In this document: piece by piece, positions 38,686-44,968 of the stretch
Layout of the letters: each line of letters begins with the position of its first letter
Numbering within the stretch: position 1 is the first letter of the stretch
Origin: a virus
Length of the DNA: 44,968 nt
Reading direction: 5' to 3' (one strand)
IMG/VR virus record: IMGVR_UViG_3300020205_002429
Span: 1 to 44,968 of that record
Position numbers and translations under genes: made by a program
Notes under the pieces: generated by a model
What the model was told of the DNA's origin: nothing
The model's database searches: none
The model's input: only the letters and a program-made list of their open reading frames with translations

Positions 38686-39665
38686 TACTTCTGTTGACGA
38701 CTACGGATCAAAGCCAGAATATCCTGTGCATTCTGTCCAACAGGCTTGCTTGCACCAATTGCTGCCTCAGCAGTAGCAACATCATCTTCAAATGAAGATG
38801 CAGGAGATGGCTTGCTTGCTACAACTGGCTTTGTGGCCGGTGTATCGTCGTCACCGGCAGCGGCGCTGCCAGCTGGTGCGTTAACTCCAGCAGGACGGAA
38901 GTATTGACCCCAGCGTTCGGTGTCATATGATTTTCCATCCACACTTGCTTCAAACATCTCTTTGATAACTTTTAACTCAACGTCTGTTGGATGCTTGGGC
39001 AAGAATGTACCCAGGTCAAACAATCCGTGTGCTGTGACTGCTGCCTGTTCTGATTCGGTCAGTGCAGTTTCCTTACGTGCCCATTTGCTAGAGTTGTAGT
39101 CTGCAAATCCACCTTTTTGTGTTTTGGCAATGCGGAAGTCCAGGCCACGCAACATGTCTGTTGGCAATTCTTCCAGTTCAGGATCCATCAAGGCTGCCTT
39201 GATCAATGTGAACAACTGTGGGCCGATGATGAATCGACGAATTGGATTCTCTGGCGGCTTGTCGTCACCAATTGGGTTCTCACGAACAAATCCTTGGAAA
39301 ATGTAGCTGCGTTTTTTCCAGTACTTACGACCCATGTCTTCGAGGCTCTTGTCCTTGAACCAGGTGCGAACTTCGGCCAAAATTGGACAAATCTCGTTCC
39401 ACATCTCAACACAAGGTACTTGTACCATGACTTGTTTTGAATCCATTTCTCCCTTGACGCCGTTGAAGGGCAAACGAATCATTGCTCGTTCTTGCCAGAA
39501 AAATGTATTTTTTGTATTGCCGTCGGGTAAGAATCGAAGTAGTGCTGAACTACCCTCATCCATATTCCAATGCGGATAAATTGCTCGATCGCCTCCGCCG
39601 GCTTGTCCGCCTTTGGTACTGTCTGCTGCCTGTAGTCGTGCTCTGATGTCTGCTAATGATGCCAT
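38685..39665 (-). CDS. gp32: Single-stranded DNA-binding protein gp32
   Basis: gp32 coats ssDNA and organises replication and recombination proteins. The 326-residue length matches the family (T4: 301). An N-terminal basic segment (MASLADIRARLQ) corresponds to the cooperative binding tip. The OB-fold core includes WNMDEGSSALLRFLPDGNTK, RLPFNGVKGE, VPCVEMWNEICPIL (Cys85 and Cys93) and DMGRKYWKKRSYIFQGFV, all characteristic of cyanophage gp32. The zinc ligands of T4 appear only partly conserved. The C-terminal tail is acidic and Ala/Pro-rich, as expected for partner contacts. SD AGGAG precedes the ATG. Overlapping early and late promoter motifs lie upstream. Confidence 0.95.
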   Translation of the reverse strand: MASLADIRARLQAADSTKGGQAGGGDRAIYPHWNMDEGSSALLRFLPDGNTKNTFFWQERAMIRLPFNGVKGEMDSKQVMVQVPCVEMWNEICPILAEVRTWFKDKSLEDMGRKYWKKRSYIFQGFVRENPIGDDKPPENPIRRFIIGPQLFTLIKAALMDPELEELPTDMLRGLDFRIAKTQKGGFADYNSSKWARKETALTESEQAAVTAHGLFDLGTFLPKHPTDVELKVIKEMFEASVDGKSYDTERWGQYFRPAGVNAPAGSAAAGDDDTPATKPVVASKPSPASSFEDDVATAEAAIGASKPVGQNAQDILALIRSRQQK

Positions 39666-39745
39666 AGTATATTCTCCTAAAGTTGCCTATGTTAAATGCC
39701 TATCTAAATTACTTAGATTGTATGTTGCCTGTGCATACAAGTTGT

Positions 39746-39774
39746 ATTGTATACGAATTTATTTAGCAGAGCAA
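39746..39774 (-). promoter_or_regulatory. Sigma-70-like promoter of gp32 (TTGCTC-N17-TACAAT)
   Basis: Minus-strand -35 TTGCTC (39769-39774) and -10 TACAAT (39746-39751), spacer 17. A weaker match than the other early promoters. The long leader (about 80 bases to the ATG) might carry a gp32 autoregulatory site, as known in T4, but no clear pseudoknot was identified. Confidence 0.5.
39760..39766 (-). promoter_or_regulatory. Late-promoter-like CTAAATA within the gp32 promoter spacer
   Basis: CTAAATA on the minus strand falls between the -35 and -10 boxes of the sigma-70-like promoter, so early and late transcription of gp32 could start from the same region. Confidence 0.4.
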
Positions 39775-39847
39775 TAGCAAACGACATAAATTTTGCCTTT
39801 TCTTGCTGTAACGCAGTAGATAAAATCTAAAATTATTATTCGTGAAT

Positions 39848-39854
39848 GTAAATA
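39848..39854 (+). promoter_or_regulatory. Late-promoter-like GTAAATA, 8 bases before the start codon
   Basis: GTAAATA is followed by CACGTACT and ATG 39863. No Shine-Dalgarno precedes either this ATG or the in-frame GTG at 39842. Confidence 0.42.
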
Positions 39855-39862
39855 CACGTACT

Positions 39863-40447
39863 ATGACACAACACCACATTTACGATGCCGCCAGCGAGGT
39901 TAAACTTATTGCTTCTGATCTTTGGTCAGTTACCAATTGTTTTGGTCCTGAAACCTTTGATCACTTTAGCAAACTACACGTTAATCACAATGAGACTTGG
40001 ACTCGTCCACCTGATTGTTTGGAATTTCGACTGCAATTGGTGGCCGACTCGCCCACTAGTAATCGGTTGAAACAAATGAGTATTGACATGCTGCCTGAGA
40101 TAGAACGTATAGTTGGGTATCAGTTGATACCGTCAGAAAGCAAGATTTGGTTGGATCTGTCAGGATGGCATTGTCCGTATCATGTGGATGCTCCGTTGCT
40201 GTTTGTTACCTATCAAATGTTTTTATGGTCTCACGGTGAGGTATACGGTACTGAGTTTTGTTATGGCGACACTCCAAAAGATTTTTCTGATCCTCGTACA
40301 TTTGGAGAATTTGACAGGGTCGGCACACCTTTTATACCAAACACTGGTTATATCAATTTAAATAACAACAAGATTCACCATGCCAAGAACATGACTGGAA
40401 CCCGACTAAGTGCTTGTGTTCAGTACTGCCGCAAAGTGAAAGCATAA
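39863..40447 (+). CDS. Putative 2-oxoglutarate/Fe(II) oxygenase-like protein
   Basis: This encodes 194 residues from ATG 39863, preferred over the GTG at 39842 because the late motif lies between them. The metal triad appears in order: SGWHCPYHVDAPLLF (His-x-Asp), then NNNKIHHAKNMTGTRLS with the distal His and an Arg about 8 residues later that would bind 2-oxoglutarate. WLDLSGWHCPYHVD and GYINLNN are shared in style with the convergent gene at 40406-40987 (ASLDLSGNKIMMHRLHTD), suggesting they are distant paralogues. The substrate is unknown; phage oxygenases of this kind may modify DNA, proteins or lipid-linked sugars. Confidence 0.72.
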   Translation: MTQHHIYDAASEVKLIASDLWSVTNCFGPETFDHFSKLHVNHNETWTRPPDCLEFRLQLVADSPTSNRLKQMSIDMLPEIERIVGYQLIPSESKIWLDLSGWHCPYHVDAPLLFVTYQMFLWSHGEVYGTEFCYGDTPKDFSDPRTFGEFDRVGTPFIPNTGYINLNNNKIHHAKNMTGTRLSACVQYCRKVKA

Positions 40448-40987
40448 TGTTTCACGCACCGCATTGGAGGCAACTGGAACCCCTGTGCCAAAAAATGTAC
40501 GAGGATAATTTAACATTAACCAAGCATCATTTGGGTTATAGGGTACTCGGATCAATTCAGTAGGTTGGAAAAAACTAATATCTTCATAATCCATTGGATG
40601 TGTTGAATTGACTGTTGCATTGCTACAAAATACACTTGACATGTCTAAGTCAGGTTCTTGTGCCATACATACCTGTAGAAAACATCGTATATCAGTGTGT
40701 AATCTATGCATCATAATCTTGTTGCCGCTTAAATCCAAGCTGGCATATGCCACTTGAGGTTTCACAGCATGCCCGGTCAATTGTGTAATAGGGGCGACAC
40801 ACGCTGCCAAAACTGAGTCTATTGTAGAATTGGTTCCCCAAGGGGTTAATAATCTTCCTGGGTATTGTGTTTTCCACAATTGTTCGGGACTGCGATAGCT
40901 GTTACGGACAGAGTTAACGTCCGCAAAAAAGTTTGGCAATCGCCACACTGTGGGAAGGATTTGTTCAGCATGTTCAAAGTTGATCAT
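40406..40987 (-). CDS. 2OG-oxygenase-like protein with atypical metal triad
   Basis: This encodes 193 residues. SLDLSGNKIMMHRLHTDIRC has His97-x-Asp99 as in Fe(II)/2OG enzymes, and VRETLCFHFA holds the expected 2OG-binding Arg178. The distal histidine normally found in an R-T-W/F-H-G turn seems replaced: the segment reads NYPRTFFGTGVP, with Phe at that position. The protein may be inactive, may use another ligand, or may be a pseudoenzyme partner of the convergent oxygenase-like gene. No Shine-Dalgarno; TTAAATA lies 5 bases before the ATG. The 3' ends of the two oxygenase-like genes overlap by 42 bases. Confidence 0.7.
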   Translation of the reverse strand: MINFEHAEQILPTVWRLPNFFADVNSVRNSYRSPEQLWKTQYPGRLLTPWGTNSTIDSVLAACVAPITQLTGHAVKPQVAYASLDLSGNKIMMHRLHTDIRCFLQVCMAQEPDLDMSSVFCSNATVNSTHPMDYEDISFFQPTELIRVPYNPNDAWLMLNYPRTFFGTGVPVASNAVRETLCFHFAAVLNTST

Positions 40988-40992
40988 GCTTG

Positions 40993-40999
40993 TATTTAA
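40993..40999 (-). promoter_or_regulatory. Late-promoter-like TTAAATA, 5 bases before the start codon
   Basis: Minus-strand TTAAATA followed by CAAGC and the ATG at 40987. No Shine-Dalgarno. Confidence 0.45.
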
Positions 41000-41000
41000 A

Positions 41001-43769
41001 TCATCTAATCAGTGCCAGTGCTTTTATACGGGCCAGCAGCACGTCACTTTCACGACTTTCAAATGTTTTATTAAATCCTGCTGCAAAGTCACTAGGTTTT
41101 GGAATGCCTGCTCCAACCATTTTGCCAAGCATACCCATACTAGTGTCATCAGCACCTTCTGCCATTCCACATTCAGCTAGACCGTGTTCAGGGCAGTACT
41201 CGCCTTCCATGGTCTGGTTGCAACTACCTTCAACAATGCCAGAGCCACCTTTGGTCATTTCTTGGCCGCCTACTCCGCCAACAGCAGCACCAACTGGGCC
41301 CATCACACTGCCTAGCATGGCACCGCCAACTGTGCCAAGTACTCCTTCATTCATGCCCAGATGTTTTGCCAAGTGGTCACTTACCCATTCATACGGATCA
41401 CCAGTTCTGGCTTTCATTGTGCCATAAGGCATGTCACCGTTGTTGCTGTAGTAGTCATACAAGGCATGATACAGGTCATCGTCAAGGTCGCCGGTGGTTT
41501 CAAAGTTTCGTACTTCGTGTTTGAACCGATCAAGTATGTGATCAATAGTTTCGCCTGTAGCATCCATGAGTCGGCTTTCGGCCACCGGTATACCAGCCAG
41601 TTTGGTTAGGCTATGGATGTCTTCAAAGGTCGCAAAGTTTTCACCTTCTGCCATACCTGTCCTTTCTTCTCGGTTATCCATTCTATATTCGTAATCACTT
41701 AGTGCTTCATTGTAGGCTCTTTTGAATGTTTCATCAAAATATGATGCGTCATCATTACCACTACCACCATTAGTCATATCCATATAGTTTACATTGATAC
41801 TATCACCGTCATTATCTACCCTGGCACGAATTTCATGGTCTATGGTTTTATTCACAAATCTCATTTTTCTACCAGTTGGTGATCTGTAAATTTTATATCC
41901 GTGTTGTTTGGCAAAATCTATTGTCTTTTGTAGACCAGCCATTGCGTCATCATTAACGCCTTCCGCCATACCTTCTTCGTTGTATTGTGAGGAGCTATGG
42001 GCAGAATCTATTTTTCCTGTTTCAGGATCATATTGATGTGAATGAGTGTCGCCAAATAAATCATCTTCGTGTCTTGCAAAATATCCACCGTTGCTTGTTT
42101 TACTAAATGTAACTGTTCCTTTTCCATAGTGCTGTAGAAGTGCTTTTTTAACTTTTTGCTCCACTGCCCCGCTGAATCCTTCACCTTCCGCCACACCTTT
42201 GCTCATATACTTTTTAAGTTTTCCAGCAGCTTGATCCATACTAGCATCACGCTTGTTAACTTGTTTGTGTAAATTATTTGCTTGATCCTCATGGTCATAT
42301 GACTTGGCCACAGCAGAAGCAGTACCCTTGTCATACAAATTGGTTGCTTTTTCTGAGTGACCTGCGGCTTTGTCCAGCATTTTAGCATTTGACTTCTCAG
42401 CTTTCTTGCCATAAGATGACAGAGTATTGACGCTTAATTCGTTTAAGGCGCCTTCCGCCACAGGTGGTTGTTGACCAGTACCGGGCGCTGCCATTGGATC
42501 GGCTACAGCCGGATCAGATTCAGGTTGGGCCATGGTGTCAGACTCGGGTGTTTGAATCCCCAGTTCGCTCAAGCGACTCATGACTTCAGTGTCATCCCAA
42601 GCATTGGCACGTGGATCACGGTCGGCTAGATCAATCAGTCTATCAAACAACATATCATCGCCTACCAAGTCATACAATTGTTCTGTGGCATTGGTAGCAT
42701 CCGGTCCGACTATGAGTTCTTTACTCATCAACTGTTTGAGTCTAGTCAATTGTTCCGGAGTCTCAGGTAGATTCCATGTGCCTTCGGACAGATGGTCTAT
42801 CCATGATTCAAATATGTCAGCTTCTTTCATAACGTTTCCTTGTTGTATTCTTGCCAGCAATGGCAATGCGTCTTCAATCCGTGTGTCCAATGTTTGTTCA
42901 ATAAACATGGTCTTGATGTCTTCTACCAACTTTTCATGATCCACTGATTCAGCTGGATGCCAGGATTCAAAGTATGTAGAATAACCTCTATGCGTACTCA
43001 TGCGTTTGATATGCTCACGCAAATTCTTATAATATGTTTTTGCTTGTTCCACAATCTCTTGTGTAACACCTTCCATGACTCTGCCGGCACTGGCACGATT
43101 GAATCGACTTAATACCTTGAGTTCTCCAACCATTTCACAAATATGATTGCCACGTATATCGTAGGGTTTGCCACCTTGTTTCACATGTTCTAACATGGCA
43201 CGCCCACCACCTAAGTTGGTAAATGGAAGTTTAAAACGTTCGCCATCAGCTGTTTCGATAAAAATGCTTTCTACGTAGCGAAATCGAGCATCGTTTTCAC
43301 CTAACACACGATTGTGCTTGAGCATGAGTCGTGCTTCTGTGGGCTCTCCGGCATAGCTCACACGCTTGTTACCATAATACCCTTCAAACAGCCCTTCTGT
43401 AATGGCAGCAATGCCAGCTTGTATATGCTTGAGCTTGCTGATATCTGTCAAGGTTGCATGCCACCGATTACGATGTGCTAGATTTGTCAGTGTATGTTGA
43501 AACTCAAAAAATTCATTGCGGTCCTTGTGATCTTCAATGGTCTTGCCAAGATTGTCACCGTACATGACAAACATTTCATTGTCGTCTCCCAGCACTATAA
43601 CCATGGTACCATAGTTGTTGCCCGAACTACCAATATAATCAAAGCTAAATGTTTTGGCAGTAGAGGCATCCTTGACTGGGCGGCCGTCTTTACCCAAAAA
43701 TTCCGGGTGGAAATTATGTGTTTCTAACAAATCGTTTAGTTTTTGTTCAATATTGAGTTCTTGTGCCAT
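41001..43769 (-). CDS. Large modular phage protein with repeated [MV]AEG sites and a C-terminal glycine zipper
   Basis: This encodes 922 residues. Residues 1-435 look globular, with a conserved-looking block (YIGSSGNNYGTMVIVLGDDN; FKLPFTNLGGGRAMLEHVKQ). From residue 436 on, short modules are separated by near-identical sites: PVAEG 436, GVAEG 525, GMAEG 600, GMAEG 705, GMNEG 805, GIVEG 844, GMAEG 868. The modules differ: a basic helical one (440-524), two small alpha/beta ones, an acidic helical one, a glycine-zipper (809-838, VLGTVGGAMLGSVMGPVGAA) and a Cys/His-containing one (EYCPEHGLAECG). The hydrophobic-x-Glu sites resemble targets of the T4 prohead protease. It directly follows gp17, and CTAAATA ends 7 bases before the ATG without a Shine-Dalgarno. 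It is likely an internal head protein cut at maturation. Confidence 0.75.
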   Translation of the reverse strand: MAQELNIEQKLNDLLETHNFHPEFLGKDGRPVKDASTAKTFSFDYIGSSGNNYGTMVIVLGDDNEMFVMYGDNLGKTIEDHKDRNEFFEFQHTLTNLAHRNRWHATLTDISKLKHIQAGIAAITEGLFEGYYGNKRVSYAGEPTEARLMLKHNRVLGENDARFRYVESIFIETADGERFKLPFTNLGGGRAMLEHVKQGGKPYDIRGNHICEMVGELKVLSRFNRASAGRVMEGVTQEIVEQAKTYYKNLREHIKRMSTHRGYSTYFESWHPAESVDHEKLVEDIKTMFIEQTLDTRIEDALPLLARIQQGNVMKEADIFESWIDHLSEGTWNLPETPEQLTRLKQLMSKELIVGPDATNATEQLYDLVGDDMLFDRLIDLADRDPRANAWDDTEVMSRLSELGIQTPESDTMAQPESDPAVADPMAAPGTGQQPPVAEGALNELSVNTLSSYGKKAEKSNAKMLDKAAGHSEKATNLYDKGTASAVAKSYDHEDQANNLHKQVNKRDASMDQAAGKLKKYMSKGVAEGEGFSGAVEQKVKKALLQHYGKGTVTFSKTSNGGYFARHEDDLFGDTHSHQYDPETGKIDSAHSSSQYNEEGMAEGVNDDAMAGLQKTIDFAKQHGYKIYRSPTGRKMRFVNKTIDHEIRARVDNDGDSINVNYMDMTNGGSGNDDASYFDETFKRAYNEALSDYEYRMDNREERTGMAEGENFATFEDIHSLTKLAGIPVAESRLMDATGETIDHILDRFKHEVRNFETTGDLDDDLYHALYDYYSNNGDMPYGTMKARTGDPYEWVSDHLAKHLGMNEGVLGTVGGAMLGSVMGPVGAAVGGVGGQEMTKGGSGIVEGSCNQTMEGEYCPEHGLAECGMAEGADDTSMGMLGKMVGAGIPKPSDFAAGFNKTFESRESDVLLARIKALALIR
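41155..42464 (-). repeat. Dispersed 14-base repeat encoding G[MV]AEG boundaries
   Basis: Within the 922-residue gene, close copies of ccttcYgccaYacc (plus strand) occur at 41155-41168, 41644-41657, 41959-41972, 42184-42197 and 42451-42464, with diverged copies at 41227-41240 and 41344-41357. All keep the same frame, marking module borders. Confidence 0.85.
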
Positions 43770-43776
43770 AGTTGTA

Positions 43777-43783
43777 TATTTAG
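43777..43783 (-). promoter_or_regulatory. Late-promoter-like CTAAATA, 7 bases before the start codon
   Basis: Minus-strand CTAAATA followed by TACAACT and the ATG at 43769, just after the gp17 stop. No Shine-Dalgarno, so a leaderless transcript is predicted. Confidence 0.48.
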
Positions 43784-43785
43784 TA

Positions 43786-44968
43786 TCAACGCATCATAGA
43801 CACAAACGGCAAAGGCTCAATTATATTGTCGCCGTGGTCCTTCAAGTGTGCATCAAGGTCAGGATGATAGCTTTGTAGCATTTGTAGCATGCGTACAGCA
43901 AGGATAGTACTCATTACTAGATCATCAGTTTCTCCGGGCTTGGCAGCATAGCTTACGCCATTTGCAACAAATGTTTTTAACTCGGAAATCAATGGTTTAC
44001 TACGGATATTCATTCTATGCGTTTCTACCAAGTGCTTGAGTTTACTGCATGCACCAATCTTACTTTTAGCTGTGGTGTTAAATCCCTTGCGGTATCTACG
44101 GCCGCCGCCAGCACTGGCAGAGTCACTCAAGAAATATCCACGTATGTTTTCTTCACCAAATTCCGCAATACTGATCAAAGCAGCTTCACCAATGGTGTTA
44201 TTTTCCACTGAGTAATAGACCATTTTATCGTCACCAACCACAGTATACAATTGATTTACAATATCTGCCAATATACGTATCTGCTCAGGAATGGTGGTTT
44301 TGTTGTGCCGCCATTCTGCTACCTGTTCCGTTGTGCCTGCTTCAAATACCTGTATGGCACTGGGATCTCCACCTGTGCCCAGGCTAGGATCCAATGCAAC
44401 CACATAAATTGATCCAGGTTTGGGATCAGCATACCATCGTACTTGCCCAGTTTTCTTAAAAGGTTCTATGCCTTCGAGATCAATCAATGTGGTGGCAGCA
44501 ATCAACGTTTCATCATTTATAATAAATTCGCAATTCATCTCACGACGAAATCTATCTTCTCCCAGTTGTGCTCGTTGTTGTTCTCCCCAGGCATGATCTC
44601 GGTCCGGATGTTCCTCCCAATAACTGCGGAATGCTTTGAATCCATTTATTCCAAGTTCGGTATTGTTGCCATGTTCGTCCATGGTCTTATTGGCGCCTTT
44701 CCATAAAAACGCAAACTGATCTTCGTCTGAATTCGGGGTTGATGTAATAATTGCTTTACCACCAGTTGCTAGTGTAGGCGAAATACTGGTCCAAAATTCT
44801 TTAGCAATTGTGGGTCTAACAAATGCAAACTCATCTGAATATAACAACGAGATACTCATACCCCGTCCGGTTGTTTCTGTTGTGGTTTGACTTACAATAC
44901 GACTACCGTTGTCAAAGTCTATTGACCCTTTGTTATAGCTGGTAACTCCGGCACGTATGTGATTTGGA
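43786..44968 (-). CDS. gp17: Large terminase subunit gp17 (C-terminal part)
   Basis: gp17 pumps DNA into the prohead and cuts it at the end of packaging. The frame enters from the right edge; about 393 C-terminal residues are seen. The region upstream of the first internal Met reads NKGSIDFDNGSRIVSQTTTE then TTGRGMS, as in T4 gp17. Walker B is LLYSDEFAFV, the coupling motif is KAIITSTPNS, and the RNase H-like nuclease has YVVALDPSLGTGGDPSA (first catalytic Asp), SVENNTIGEAALISIAEFGE (Glu) and GETDDLVMSTIL (last Asp). No damage is visible. The preceding ATPase Walker A part lies outside the window. Terminases of this family act by headful packaging. Confidence 0.96.
   Translation of the reverse strand, partial: PNHIRAGVTSYNKGSIDFDNGSRIVSQTTTETTGRGMSISLLYSDEFAFVRPTIAKEFWTSISPTLATGGKAIITSTPNSDEDQFAFLWKGANKTMDEHGNNTELGINGFKAFRSYWEEHPDRDHAWGEQQRAQLGEDRFRREMNCEFIINDETLIAATTLIDLEGIEPFKKTGQVRWYADPKPGSIYVVALDPSLGTGGDPSAIQVFEAGTTEQVAEWRHNKTTIPEQIRILADIVNQLYTVVGDDKMVYYSVENNTIGEAALISIAEFGEENIRGYFLSDSASAGGGRRYRKGFNTTAKSKIGACSKLKHLVETHRMNIRSKPLISELKTFVANGVSYAAKPGETDDLVMSTILAVRMLQMLQSYHPDLDAHLKDHGDNIIEPLPFVSMMR

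Noticed and set aside
39666-39841. tRNA or small RNA in the largest intergenic gap
   Set aside because: No cloverleaf arms or T-loop sequence were found; the gap holds the gp32 leader and promoter motifs.

Overview
This window is part of the genome of a T4-like myovirus, most like the T4-related phages of marine and freshwater Gram-negative bacteria (cyanophage and pelagiphage relatives). Diagnostic genes are the large terminase gp17 (cut by the right edge), the ssDNA-binding protein gp32, the recombinase UvsX with its mediator UvsY, the UvsW helicase, the gp41-type replicative helicase and gp61-type primase, and NrdA of class Ia ribonucleotide reductase (cut by the left edge). The host is probably a Gram-negative proteobacterium. 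The phage carries kdsA (KDO/LPS synthesis), an IscU/IscA pair, and secreted glycine-zipper proteins, and its early genes have textbook sigma-70 promoters. Genes are packed with overlaps of 1-50 bases. No gene-free stretch exceeds about 200 bases, and I saw no tRNA, rRNA, CRISPR array, insertion sequence or integrase.

Layout. 1-3.0 kb: nrdA 5' part, a small phage protein and a beta-helix tailspike. 2.97-4.86 kb: an early operon of a secreted glycine-zipper protein, iscU, iscA and a RecB-like nuclease. 4.9-11.8 kb: virion and other conserved phage proteins, including a 633-residue nucleotidyltransferase/ligase-like fusion and a tail-fibre-like protein on the plus strand. 11.8-15.1 kb: primase, a P-loop-like protein and gp41 helicase. 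15.1-16.6 kb: two divergent late genes. 16.5-21.4 kb: the uvsW operon, which includes conserved phage proteins, kdsA and a miniature DnaE-like protein. 21.4-23.4 kb: a 2OG-oxygenase-like gene coupled to a PLP-enzyme-like gene, then an unknown gene. 23.5-25.2 kb: an AAA+ ATPase and a repeat-bearing secreted protein. 25.2-35.0 kb: a glycan-modification island of glycosyltransferases, four KpsS-like domains, three methyltransferases, a cupin and a cytidylyltransferase-cupin fusion. 35.0-36.8 kb: uvsY, an acidic protein and uvsX. 36.8-39.7 kb: gp32 and three unknown genes. 39.8-41 kb: two convergent oxygenase-like genes. 41.0-45.0 kb: a 922-residue modular protein and gp17.

Regulation. Eight sigma-70-type promoters, all with 17-base spacers, precede early and replication genes. 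A second motif, NTAAATA (a relative of the T4 late promoter TATAAATA), precedes structural and accessory genes. It occurs in two arrangements: 20 or more bases upstream with a Shine-Dalgarno sequence between, or only 5-8 bases before the ATG with no Shine-Dalgarno. The second arrangement predicts leaderless late mRNAs and is the most unusual signal in the window.

Other points worth attention: the 922-residue protein is divided by repeated [MV]AEG sites that resemble prohead-protease cleavage sites; KpsS-like domains occur both fused to and separate from glycosyltransferases; and a 187-residue DnaE-like protein keeps the polymerase carboxylate motifs. All functions are inferred from reading the sequence, as no database search was possible.
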